The position numbers and the translations under genes were made by a program. Positions 31,548-37,935 of a DNA stretch of 47,702 bases are shown piece by piece; position 1 is the stretch's first letter, and the number at the start of each line of letters is the position of its first letter. The notes beneath the pieces are model-generated. The model did not search any database. It was not told the origin of the DNA and was given only the letters and a program-made list of their open reading frames with translations. Source of the DNA: a virus; the IMG/VR virus record IMGVR_UViG_3300042691_030306, positions 1 to 47,702 of that record, one strand, 5' to 3'.

Positions 31548-32072
31548 TTTTTTGCCCTTATTCCAGGGAATTCTTCCTTTACAAGATTCACTTATTTTTT
31601 TTCTAACTTCAGGTCTTCTTGATGGATTCTCATCACCAACTAATTTTCCTCTTGCTCTTAAACCTTTTTCTATATCAGACTGCCTTCTTTTTTCAGTCAT
31701 AGTTTTTGGAGTTCCTCTATTTGCCTCTGCTATTTTTCTTTTATGAGATTCTGATAAAGGTTTTCCAAGTCTTCCTTTCCTTCTATTTTGAATATCTTTC
31801 TCCGTCATTATTTTACCAGAGCATCCATCACCACCATTAGTTTTATTATGAAGAATTCCATCTCCCAAATCTTTTCTACCAAAAATAGAAATCATATAGA
31901 TTTCGTGATTAAATGCCTGTTCTTCTGTAAGATTTTTCTTTAAAAATAAAATCCTATCTTTTGATGGTGGGTAAAAACCACTATGTTTTAAAAAAGCTCT
32001 TCTACCCTTTCCCTTACCTATGTAATAGGGAGTTCCATCTTCACGCAAATATGCGTAAGTGTAATATTCCAT
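31533..32072 (-). CDS. GIY-YIG homing endonuclease
   Basis: A 179-aa free-standing homing endonuclease. The N-terminal GIY-YIG module reads YYTYAYLREDGTPYYIGKGK, with the second half (YYIG) clear and the arginine in GRRAF. The catalytic glutamate helix is in NLTEEQAFNHEIYMISIFG, and HNKTNGGDGCSG is typical. The C-terminus has NUMOD3-type DNA-binding repeats (KGRLGKPLSESHKRKIAEA and, later, NPSRRPEVRKKISESCKGR). Such genes copy themselves into allelic sites that lack them. It has its own perfect late promoter (32099-32106) and sits just after gp32. Confidence 0.9.
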   Translation of the reverse strand: MEYYTYAYLREDGTPYYIGKGKGRRAFLKHSGFYPPSKDRILFLKKNLTEEQAFNHEIYMISIFGRKDLGDGILHNKTNGGDGCSGKIMTEKDIQNRRKGRLGKPLSESHKRKIAEANRGTPKTMTEKRRQSDIEKGLRARGKLVGDENPSRRPEVRKKISESCKGRIPWNKGKKLTKD

Positions 32073-32098
32073 CTGCTTCTAAATTAAGGTCGCAATAG

Positions 32099-32106
32099 TA
32101 TTTATA
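32099..32106 (-). promoter_or_regulatory. Perfect T4-type late promoter (TATAAATA)
   Basis: TATAAATA (32106-32099), an exact match to the T4 gp55 late consensus, 27 nt before the GIY-YIG start. Confidence 0.75.
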
Positions 32107-32133
32107 ATAAAATAGGGTGGATTTCTCCACCCT
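32107..32133 (-). terminator. gp32 terminator
   Basis: AGGGTGGA-GAAA-TCCACCCT (32133-32114), an 8-bp stem with a GNRA tetraloop, followed by ATTTTATT. It lies about 43 nt after the gp32 stop. Confidence 0.8.
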
Positions 32134-32175
32134 TCTCTAAAAGTGCGACCTTGTTAGAGCATCACTATTTAGACA

Positions 32176-33102
32176 TCAATCATCTGATGCTAATTTTGCG
32201 AAGTACGAAAGTGTATCATCATCATCGTCATCTTCTTCAACAGCAGCACGACGAGTTGGTTGAAGATTGTTGAGTTCGGTACGAAGATCTTCATCAAGAT
32301 CCTTTACAGGACCACGAGTATTGTCTTCATCAAACTCTTCAGGATCTTGATAACGGGGAGTTCCTTTGTTACCAAGCACATAGTCAAGACGCTTTTTCAG
32401 TTCTTCATAAGACTTGAACTGATCGGCAGCAGTCAGTTCGGCAAGAGAATACTGCCTCTTCCACACTGCTTCCATCGCATCATCATCATCCAGCAGAGGA
32501 CCTTGAGGGGAAAACTCAGAGGAATCATAGTTGCGATAACCAGCAACATTCTTTGCCTTCAGTTTGAAGTTAGCACCCTGCCAGAAGTCAAACGGATCGA
32601 TTGCTTCTTCATCTTCAAACTCAGGTTGCATTGCGGCAGTGAGTTTATCAAAGATCTTCTTACCGTACTTGAAGAGAAAGACTTTACCTTCATTCTCAGG
32701 GTTTGCAGGATCTTTTACCACATAGATGTTCGACACATAAGTCAGTTTACGTTTCTGCTTACGTGCCAGTTCTTTACCAGCATCGGTGCCGTTGTTCCAG
32801 AGTTCGGTATTGTACTCAGACACAGGATCTTTCTGACCCAAAGTGGTGAGACTGTTCTCAATGTACCAACCACCAGGACCTTGGAAAGCATGACTGTAGA
32901 GTTTCACGAACGGAAGATCCTCACCGTTCGGAGCAGGAAGGAAACGGATTACGGCATAACCATTGCCACTCTTATCTACATCCAGTTTCCATACACGGTC
33001 GTCACCAGAACCGCTTGTAGTATTCATTTTTTCAACTTCTTTGACCAGTTTTGCGGTCAAATTGCCAAGTTTAGATTGCTTCTTAAGATCAGCAAAAGAC
33101 AT
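32176..33102 (-). CDS. 32: Single-stranded DNA-binding protein gp32
   Basis: A 308-aa T4-type gp32. The N-terminal self-association region (residues 1-30, MSFADLKKQSKLGNLTAKLV) is followed by the core with VWKLDVDKSGNGYAVIRFLP and PFVKLYSHAFQGPGGWYIEN. The last 50 residues are acidic (EEDDDDDDTLSYFAKLASDD), which in T4 contacts replication partners. It coats ssDNA during replication, recombination and repair. Zinc-type Cys/His residues of T4 gp32 are not obvious. The codons are G/C-rich, as expected for a heavily expressed gene. Its leader carries two copies of a 16-17-nt repeat that could be an autoregulatory operator. Confidence 0.9.
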   Translation of the reverse strand: MSFADLKKQSKLGNLTAKLVKEVEKMNTTSGSGDDRVWKLDVDKSGNGYAVIRFLPAPNGEDLPFVKLYSHAFQGPGGWYIENSLTTLGQKDPVSEYNTELWNNGTDAGKELARKQKRKLTYVSNIYVVKDPANPENEGKVFLFKYGKKIFDKLTAAMQPEFEDEEAIDPFDFWQGANFKLKAKNVAGYRNYDSSEFSPQGPLLDDDDAMEAVWKRQYSLAELTAADQFKSYEELKKRLDYVLGNKGTPRYQDPEEFDEDNTRGPVKDLDEDLRTELNNLQPTRRAAVEEDDDDDDTLSYFAKLASDD

Positions 33103-33104
33103 TT

Positions 33105-33148
33105 GGATTACCTCGGATAGTTTGGATTCGGGGGATTACTCGGATAGT
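33105..33148 (-). repeat. Direct repeat in the gp32 promoter and leader
   Basis: ACTATCCGAGTAATCC (33148-33133) and ACTATCCGAGGTAATCC (33121-33105), 27-28 bp apart. The first starts in the -10 box and the second contains the likely ribosome site region just before the ATG. Confidence 0.75.
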
Positions 33149-33174
33149 ATAACAGAGTTTCTCTCAACGGTCAA
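33146..33174 (-). promoter_or_regulatory. Sigma-70 promoter for gp32
   Basis: TTGACC (33174-33169), a 17-nt spacer and TATACT (33151-33146), lying across the end of the preceding gene. Confidence 0.8.
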
Positions 33175-33496
33175 TGTATTTCTTGAGAGATTCGATCGTC
33201 TTGTTCATACTACTGAATAAAACTTGCATATCAGTCTCTGGTGGGAATCCCATCAGTGCGACTGATTTGCGTAGGTTCTCTTTCATCTCAACCGCTTGAG
33301 GGTCATCTGAAAGGGATAACCTAGTATACATCACTCTCTGCTTTTCAAGCAGTACTTCAAGTTTTTCAATATGTTCCAGTTTGTCTTCACGGGACATCAT
33401 GCCAAAAGTAAGAATACTTCCGTAAATACTCTCTTGCAACTGATTGATTTCTTTCAGTTCATCTTGAATAATATCAGAATCAAAAAAGTTACTCAT
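33164..33496 (-). CDS. DUF1825-like conserved cyanophage protein
   Basis: A 110-aa helical protein starting MSNFFDSDIIQDELKEINQL. The FFDS-x-I-x-Q-x-E-x start and the segment EKLEVLLEKQRVMYTRLSLS resemble the DUF1825 family of cyanobacteria and their phages; I recall the match rather than having checked it. It is always near gp32/gp59 in cyanophages. No known function. The gp32 promoter overlaps its 3' end. Confidence 0.6.
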   Translation of the reverse strand: MSNFFDSDIIQDELKEINQLQESIYGSILTFGMMSREDKLEHIEKLEVLLEKQRVMYTRLSLSDDPQAVEMKENLRKSVALMGFPPETDMQVLFSSMNKTIESLKKYIDR

Positions 33497-34085
33497 TGAT
33501 TATTTCTCGCAGAATGCGTTTAAACTGGAATACGTCAATATTTAGAAAGGGATTATATTTTTTAATTTTTAAAGATACGGTCTCCCACACTGGGTCCAGA
33601 AGTTTCTTATCAAACGTTTTCCCGAACAGGAATATTTTATCATAGATCACTAGGGTTTCTAGTGAAATTTTCCCGCTCAGGAACTTCTTAAGGATGGGTG
33701 GATGACCTTTGGAACAGTTCAAGGCATCGTCTAATTTTGTCTCCGAGAACAATTCGTTGCTTTGTTCTTTGAACAAGTAAGTCAAACTCTGCTGTCTTCG
33801 CATCCAATCTGCGTAAGTCCTTTCTCCAGAATTTATAATTTCTCCAATCCATAGATTTTGTGGGTTATCGGCAGCAACAAAGTTTGATACTAAAAAATCT
33901 ACGACTTCTTTATCGGAGTATTTTCTAGAGGTGCGTTCAAAAAAATATTTATCGCGCCTCTTGTTAAATGATGTGATAGATGCCCTGGTTTTTGCACCAT
34001 ACTTAAAGAAATCGTATTTTGGATTTGTGAAATGATTTTTGAGTGACAAATAATGTTGATAAGTTTCAAATGGCGTCACGATCAT
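33489..34085 (-). CDS. 59: Helicase loader gp59
   Basis: A 198-aa protein starting MIVTPFETYQHYLSLKNHFT. It matches T4-type gp59: TPFE-x-Y-x-x-Y-L start, YDFFKYGAKTRASITSFNKR, then DKYFFERTSRKYSDKEVVDF and a basic C-terminal half. In T4, gp59 loads the gp41 helicase onto gp32-coated ssDNA at forks. It is ATGA-coupled to gp33 upstream and next to gp32, the usual order. Confidence 0.85.
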   Translation of the reverse strand: MIVTPFETYQHYLSLKNHFTNPKYDFFKYGAKTRASITSFNKRRDKYFFERTSRKYSDKEVVDFLVSNFVAADNPQNLWIGEIINSGERTYADWMRRQQSLTYLFKEQSNELFSETKLDDALNCSKGHPPILKKFLSGKISLETLVIYDKIFLFGKTFDKKLLDPVWETVSLKIKKYNPFLNIDVFQFKRILREIINE

Positions 34086-34342
34086 AGGGGCAACTTTGCT
34101 CTAGATGTTTTCTTCATAAAATTAAGACGAGTGGCATCCCACTTCAGCCTTTCTTTCAGAGGTTTTGAAATCAGTTTTGTGACGGATTCTACCTCAAGAC
34201 TGTTGATTTCACAATAGTGGCAAATTGCATCAATATAATTCATATTTTCGGTTGCCACAATATGCTCTATCTCCAGAGCAAACTTTGATGGAGTTAAAAA
34301 CTTATTCTCGATGACTTGTTCTAGTTCTTTATTTGGTTCCAT
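34082..34342 (-). CDS. 33: Late transcription co-activator gp33
   Basis: An 86-aa protein started at ATG 34342 (MEPNKELEQVIENKFLTPSK), inside the end of the nuclease gene. The body MNYIDAICHYCEINSLEVES and the tail LNFMKKTSRAKLPL match cyanophage gp33. In T4, gp33 binds the RNA polymerase beta flap and links the gp55 late sigma to the sliding clamp. Its presence fits the late-promoter motifs seen across this window. Confidence 0.85.
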   Translation of the reverse strand: MEPNKELEQVIENKFLTPSKFALEIEHIVATENMNYIDAICHYCEINSLEVESVTKLISKPLKERLKWDATRLNFMKKTSRAKLPL

Positions 34343-35054
34343 ACAATTCCAGTCTATCTCTAACAAACTCTCTAATGTATTCGGTGAGTAGTTTGATGTA
34401 CTTTGATTTGTCTCTTTCTTCATAAACGATACATTCTCCATTTTCACAAGCCATGATGATTACAAGTTTTTTGACTGAAATACCAGTCAGTTCGTAAAGC
34501 ATACAACCATATGCCATACACTGAACAAAATAATGTTCGATCCACTCTCGTGGTTTAGGTTTTTTGGAAGTTTTAAAATCGATTATTGCTAGTTCACCAT
34601 CAAACTCGGCAATACAATCTACGGTTCCAGCAATACCTAACTGCTTGCTATAAAGAGAACCTTCAAGAGCATGAATATTATTTATACGATTGAGAGTTGA
34701 CTTAGAAATCTTGAATAAGAAATCAGAGAGTGGTTGGACTGGAGGAAGATCACGATTATATAGATAGTTCTCCACCAAAGTATGCATATCAGTGCCACGA
34801 CTGGTTGCTTGTTTGGTGATCTTATCTGCTTCCTCCTCTCCAACTTTTTTGCGCCAGTTAACAAATATCTGACGATTCTTATGACTGGTTACCGAAGTGA
34901 TGGAAACCAGTTTTAGTAGTTCATCTTCATCAGGTACAGAATAATAACGAACACCATCTATAGTTTCACGATCTAGTTTAGGAAGTTCAATATCAATATG
35001 TTTGAATTTTTGACCGTGCAATTCATTATATTTTTCAATTAAAGGATTTGACAT
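34329..35054 (-). CDS. PD-(D/E)XK exonuclease
   Basis: A 241-aa protein. The catalytic region GTVDCIAEFDGELAIIDFKT (about 143-162) gives D146 and D159-x-K161. An upstream motif, RGTDMHTLVENYL, supplies the helix with Glu95, and a downstream Q lies in HYFVQCMAYGCML. This is the MGME1/RecB-like single-strand exonuclease fold common in cyanophages between gp33 and phoH. It probably acts in recombination, DNA end processing or host DNA recycling. Confidence 0.8.
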   Translation of the reverse strand: MSNPLIEKYNELHGQKFKHIDIELPKLDRETIDGVRYYSVPDEDELLKLVSITSVTSHKNRQIFVNWRKKVGEEEADKITKQATSRGTDMHTLVENYLYNRDLPPVQPLSDFLFKISKSTLNRINNIHALEGSLYSKQLGIAGTVDCIAEFDGELAIIDFKTSKKPKPREWIEHYFVQCMAYGCMLYELTGISVKKLVIIMACENGECIVYEERDKSKYIKLLTEYIREFVRDRLELYGTK

Positions 35055-35812
35055 TAAAACCCAGCATCCATTTTTGCAATAATGTATTCCTTGACAAGTC
35101 CAGAACGAACGATGTCATCTACACCAAATTCGATTATATCAAAAGATGGCATTTTACGCAAGACTGACATGAAATCAACGATTCCATTGCGTTCATTTGT
35201 TTTCTGCAAGTCAGACTGAGATGCATCACCACAGAAACAAATCTTTGTATTTTCACCAACACGAGTGATGATGGAATCAAGTTCGTGGAAGTTTAGGTTT
35301 TGAAACTCATCTACAATCACAATAGCATTATCAAGAGTTGTTCCACGCAAGAATGAAGTTGACCAGAACTTGATGGTTTCTTGTGATTTGAGATTTCCGT
35401 AGAGCATCTCAAAGTCGGCATCAGAAGGCATCTGGAACATATACTTCACCATATTCTTATAAGGAATCTGGTAAATATCTGCCTTATCCTCGTGAGAACC
35501 AGGCAGGAATCCAATCTCTCTTGTGGCAACTAAAGAACGAACAAGATAGATTCGTTCGTAAGGAGTTCTCTCATCAAGAACATCACACAGAGCATTATAA
35601 AGTGTAATGAACGTTTTACCTGTACCAGCACATCCGTATGCAACTAGATGTTTACCTTCTTCGTAAGAATTAAAAAGTTTTCTTTGATTTTCTGTGAGTG
35701 GTTCAATATCAACCAAATAGTCCATACTGAGAGGTTTTTTCCTCTTCATCTGCTTTGCCGTGAGACCAACTCCAATTGGTTGCTCTGCAGATCCTCTTTT
35801 TCTTCTTGCCAT
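35054..35812 (-). CDS. phoH: PhoH-like ATPase
   Basis: A 252-aa protein. Walker A GCAGTGKT (60-67) and Walker B IVIVDEFQN (164-172) match PhoH, as do the family segments RIYLVRSLVATREIGFLPGS, SFLRGTTLDNA and CFCGDASQSDLQK. In E. coli PhoH is phosphate-starvation induced, but phage copies are widespread and their role is unsettled; RNA-related ATPase activity is likely. It shares the A of TAATG with the nuclease gene. Confidence 0.92.
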   Translation of the reverse strand: MARRKRGSAEQPIGVGLTAKQMKRKKPLSMDYLVDIEPLTENQRKLFNSYEEGKHLVAYGCAGTGKTFITLYNALCDVLDERTPYERIYLVRSLVATREIGFLPGSHEDKADIYQIPYKNMVKYMFQMPSDADFEMLYGNLKSQETIKFWSTSFLRGTTLDNAIVIVDEFQNLNFHELDSIITRVGENTKICFCGDASQSDLQKTNERNGIVDFMSVLRKMPSFDIIEFGVDDIVRSGLVKEYIIAKMDAGF

Positions 35813-36060
35813 TAGATTTTCTTTACTTGAGACTTCGGTGCTTTACTTGCTTTGGAAAGAACTTCATTCCATCCTGGATGCTTATTGACGAGTTTGTCCC
35901 GCCACTCACCCACTTCTCCAGGAGAAGGGCAAGTCGAAGGATCAGACCAATCACGAATCCAATCTGGATTTTCATTTTTCCACTGATCCCAGTCGTGGAT
36001 GCTCATTTCCACTTCTTTCTGTTCACCAGTTTTTGTATTCACTATTGGGTATGTTGCCAT
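35812..36060 (-). CDS. Small conserved cyanophage protein (82 aa)
   Basis: Starts MATYPIVNTKTGEQKEVEMS and contains WDQWKNENPDWIRDWSDPST, then GWNEVLSKASKAPKSQVKKI. The MATY start with N-x-x-TGE resembles a degenerate FmdB-type phage protein without its cysteines (only one Cys is present), so no zinc ribbon is expected. A late-type CTAAATAA overlaps the thyX stop just upstream. Confidence 0.65.
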   Translation of the reverse strand: MATYPIVNTKTGEQKEVEMSIHDWDQWKNENPDWIRDWSDPSTCPSPGEVGEWRDKLVNKHPGWNEVLSKASKAPKSQVKKI

Positions 36061-36080
36061 TGTTATAATTTCAAGATAAT

Positions 36081-36088
36081 TTATTTAG
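36081..36088 (-). promoter_or_regulatory. Late-type motif (CTAAATAA) over the thyX stop
   Basis: CTAAATAA (36088-36081) includes the thyX TAA and is 21 nt before the next ATG. Confidence 0.4.
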
Positions 36089-36720
36089 ACCCATTCCAGT
36101 GCTTCTGCAACAGAGGGAAACTGCTCTTTGAACACTTCTTTGCAAGCAAGTGCGATGTCCATGTGTTCCTTTTGAGTACCATTCGCAGATCTCAAATTGA
36201 TATAATGGACCCATGACCTGCAAGAACCGGACATATAGATGCGTGTGGGGGTCGCCAAGGGCAATACAAACCTTGCACACTCTTTTGCTACACCGTGAGC
36301 AAGAAGTTCCTTGTAGAGTTGCATGGAGTGTGTAAAATGCTCTTGAATCTTGCTCTGTAAAGACAGTTTCTCATACTCACCAATATCATCAATAGAGTTT
36401 TGACGGTTCTTGGTGTCTTGACGACGAAGATCGGGTACGGGAATATAATCACTTAACAGAGAAGAATCTGCATAACGTTGTGAAAATTCTTGATATGTAA
36501 AAGAACGGTGGCGTAGAATTTGTGCTGCGATTCCACGATTCGTTTCAATCTCAAGAGTCATAAAAGACTGTTCAAAAACAGACCAATGATTATGCTTAAT
36601 ACAATAAGCAAGCAACTTGGCATAGTTTTCGTTGTCTTGATTCGCAGGATTGCTAACTCTCGCAACATATGCCATTGTTTTTTCTGCATCGGGAGTTACA
36701 CTGATGAGTTTTACTGTCAT
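36085..36720 (-). CDS. thyX: Flavin-dependent thymidylate synthase
   Basis: A 211-aa ThyX. The signature RHR-x7-S-x-R is present as RHRSFTYQEFSQRY (70-83). LPLATPTRIYMSGSCRSWVH carries the second conserved block. ThyX makes dTMP from dUMP with FAD, NADPH and methylene-THF. It supplies nucleotides for phage DNA synthesis. ATGA overlap with the small helical gene upstream. Confidence 0.92.
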   Translation of the reverse strand: MTVKLISVTPDAEKTMAYVARVSNPANQDNENYAKLLAYCIKHNHWSVFEQSFMTLEIETNRGIAAQILRHRSFTYQEFSQRYADSSLLSDYIPVPDLRRQDTKNRQNSIDDIGEYEKLSLQSKIQEHFTHSMQLYKELLAHGVAKECARFVLPLATPTRIYMSGSCRSWVHYINLRSANGTQKEHMDIALACKEVFKEQFPSVAEALEWV

Positions 36721-36884
36721 TTCTTTCCAAATCCTTTTGATGTTTTTGCTTCTAATTCTGCAAGTTCTTCTTTTACGACTCGCAACTGTCTTTTCATATC
36801 AATCAATTGCTCTGGAGAATATAAGTGGTCTTGTTTCGTCATTCTCTCAAGCAACTTTACGAGTTCTCGTGCTTTACTAGTCAT
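36717..36884 (-). CDS. Small coiled-coil protein (55 aa)
   Basis: ATG 36884 to TGA 36717, starting MTSKARELVKLLERMTKQDH and containing LRVVKEELAELEAKTSKGFG. The whole chain is helical and highly charged. It overlaps the upstream gene by 8 nt and thyX by 4 nt. It could be a partner of a neighbour, but there is no direct evidence. Confidence 0.6.
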   Translation of the reverse strand: MTSKARELVKLLERMTKQDHLYSPEQLIDMKRQLRVVKEELAELEAKTSKGFGKK

Positions 36885-37050
36885 CTAAATCAGAATCCTC
36901 AAAAATTTCATCGTAATCTAAAATTGTTCTCTTTCTCACTTCTGGTTCTGTATGTTTATATGCAGAGGTGTCAGAATAAATTTCTGCTTTCAGAGAATCA
37001 ACCAACAGTTCAAGATTACGGACAATTAGTTTTAGTTTGTCTTTGTCCAT
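36877..37050 (-). CDS. Small acidic protein (57 aa)
   Basis: ATG 37050 to TAG 36877, starting MDKDKLKLIVRNLELLVDSL and ending DYDEIFEDSDLDD. First gene after the terminator-embedded promoter at 37072-37100, so it heads the run through thyX and phoH. An N-terminal helix and an acidic tail are all that can be seen. Confidence 0.6.
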   Translation of the reverse strand: MDKDKLKLIVRNLELLVDSLKAEIYSDTSAYKHTEPEVRKRTILDYDEIFEDSDLDD

Positions 37051-37071
37051 AAGATACCATTCTCTTCGCCA

Positions 37072-37100
37072 ATTTTACCATAAAAAAAGGAGGGAATCAA
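37072..37100 (-). promoter_or_regulatory. Promoter embedded in a terminator
   Basis: TTGATT (37100-37095), a 17-nt spacer and TAAAAT (37077-37072). The -35 is the loop of the terminator at 37082-37107 and the T-tract is the spacer, the same design as at 6034-6069, though the boxes are weaker. Confidence 0.6.
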
Positions 37101-37107
37101 CCCTCCT
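37082..37107 (-). terminator. Intrinsic terminator after the 33-aa gene
   Basis: AGGAGGG (37107-37101), loop TTGATT, CCCTCCT (37094-37088), then T6. Strong stem and U-tract. Confidence 0.9.
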
Positions 37108-37112
37108 AAGCA

Positions 37113-37214
37113 TCAAGCAATTTGTGGTTGCTTTGCCATATTCAGTTGTGCATTTTTAAGAAGTTGTTCCCTTTTTGCTTTTTGTTTAAGGTAACGAACG
37201 AAGTAAGTATTCAC
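37113..37214 (-). CDS. Micro-protein (33 aa)
   Basis: A GTG at 37214 overlaps the TGA of the DUF4278-like gene as GTGA. AAGGAGGGG lies 6-14 nt upstream, one of the best ribosome sites in the window. The peptide reads MNTYFVRYLKQKAKREQLLK, then NAQLNMAKQPQIA: basic and helical. A strong terminator follows directly. It is the last gene under the riboswitch. Confidence 0.6.
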   Translation of the reverse strand: MNTYFVRYLKQKAKREQLLKNAQLNMAKQPQIA

Positions 37215-37348
37215 TTATGCCCCTCCTTTACAAACTTAACACCACGATAGGTTTCGTTATACTGTTGGGGTTGTTGCATCATTTGTTGTTGGTATTCAAT
37301 ACGTTTTTGAGTATCGTATTCAACACCACGATATACGACTTTAGACAT
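37211..37348 (-). CDS. DUF4278-like short protein under a riboswitch
   Basis: A 45-aa protein starting MSKVVYRGVEYDTQKRIEYQ with a second TYRGVKF near the end. Paired YRG-x-x-Y motifs are the hallmark of DUF4278 proteins of cyanobacteria and cyanophages. A good AAGGAG site precedes the ATG by 8-13 nt. It follows a glutamine-riboswitch-like leader, which fits the downstream peptide for which that RNA class is named. In cyanobacteria, related glutamine-controlled small proteins act on glutamine synthetase, but this product does not look like one of those inhibitors. Confidence 0.75.
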   Translation of the reverse strand: MSKVVYRGVEYDTQKRIEYQQQMMQQPQQYNETYRGVKFVKEGHK

Positions 37349-37377
37349 TAGGGTTCTCCTTAATTGTTTAGGTTAAA

Positions 37378-37480
37378 GAGCGTTCCTTCAGTCGGCTTTT
37401 GCGTTCGGTATTTGCGAATACCGAATGAACGATCCGTTCCGAGTCGGCTTACTTCCGTCCAGATCACTGGATGAACGTAG
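37378..37480 (-). promoter_or_regulatory. Glutamine riboswitch (downstream-peptide/glnA type)
   Basis: In the leader, in order, are CGTTCATCC, then GGACGGAAGTAAG, and 60 nt later CTGAAGGAACGC. These are the conserved elements I recall for the glnA/Downstream-peptide RNAs that bind L-glutamine. CGTTC and GAACG would form P1, and TCC/GGA P2. The P3 region is enlarged: it contains a second CGTTC, a second GAACG and a stable TTCGGTATT/AATACCGAA hairpin. The promoter, riboswitch, short ORF order is also the known arrangement. Confidence 0.85.
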
Positions 37481-37484
37481 AGGT

Positions 37485-37513
37485 ACTATACCTCACTGTT
37501 CTTATATAGTCAA
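37485..37513 (-). promoter_or_regulatory. Sigma-70 promoter for the riboswitch operon
   Basis: TTGACT (37513-37508), a 17-nt spacer and TATAGT (37490-37485). The predicted start is about 37478, directly at the first conserved riboswitch element. Confidence 0.85.
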
Positions 37514-37557
37514 ATAATTTTGTAAAATAAAATACAATTCTTAAAAACCTTCACGCG

Positions 37558-37583
37558 TAAAAATTTTGCCGGAAAAATTTCCG
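37558..37583 (-). terminator. Weak terminator after the 112-aa gene
   Basis: CGGAAATTTTTCCG forms a short stem, followed by GCAAAATTTTTA. The loop is tight, so efficiency is uncertain. The rest of 37514-37557 is AT-rich without recognisable features. Confidence 0.45.
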
Positions 37584-37596
37584 ACGATTTGGGAAA

Positions 37597-37935
37597 TCAC
37601 TTCCTCTTTTTGGTTTTGGGTGCTTGATATCCCCAGAGTTTAGGATTGACTCTGCCATATCCAAAGTCAATGCTCTTTAGATTCTCACGAAACTTATCCC
37701 AGTACATATCAAACAATCTAGATCTCGTACCTCTTGTAAGATCAAAACATATCTTTTCATCAACAAAATACTTCACGATATAGGCATCATTAGGAGCATC
37801 TTTGGTGCAGACATCAGCATACGAACCGTTTTCAACCAAAATGTCACACCCATAACGTGACTTACAAGTTTCCTTTTCTGCTGGTGTCCAATGATCCATA
37901 TTTTCTACCTGTGTTGTATCAATAACTTGACTCAC
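37597..37935 (-). CDS. Conserved hypothetical protein (112 aa), GTG start
   Basis: Started at the GTG at 37935 (GTGA overlap with the upstream stop). It begins (M)SQVIDTTQVENMDHWTPAEK, contains CTKDAPNDAYIVKYFVDEKI, and ends in a basic tail (APKTKKRK). It has three or four Cys residues, not spaced like a known metal site. Unknown function; linked to the DUF6433-like gene by translation coupling. Confidence 0.6.
   Translation of the reverse strand: MSQVIDTTQVENMDHWTPAEKETCKSRYGCDILVENGSYADVCTKDAPNDAYIVKYFVDEKICFDLTRGTRSRLFDMYWDKFRENLKSIDFGYGRVNPKLWGYQAPKTKKRK

Larger units (their letters stand above)
32086..32152. repeat. Nested inverted repeat between gp32 and the homing endonuclease
   Basis: AAGGTCGCA (32086-32094) and its exact inverse TGCGACCTT (32144-32152) flank both the late promoter and the terminator hairpin, giving an outer 9-bp stem around the inner 8-bp stem. 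Confidence 0.6.

Noticed and set aside
31533-32072. Group I intron hosting the GIY-YIG gene
   Set aside because: The gene lies between two complete genes with its own promoter and terminators; no split host gene or intron core is visible.
32260-33120. A 286-codon open frame on the plus strand
   Set aside because: Antisense of gp32, which is unmistakable.
34082-34447. Longer reading of gp33 (121 aa)
   Set aside because: The first 35 codons are the other frame of the nuclease gene; the 86-aa form matches gp33 length and begins at a normal overlap.
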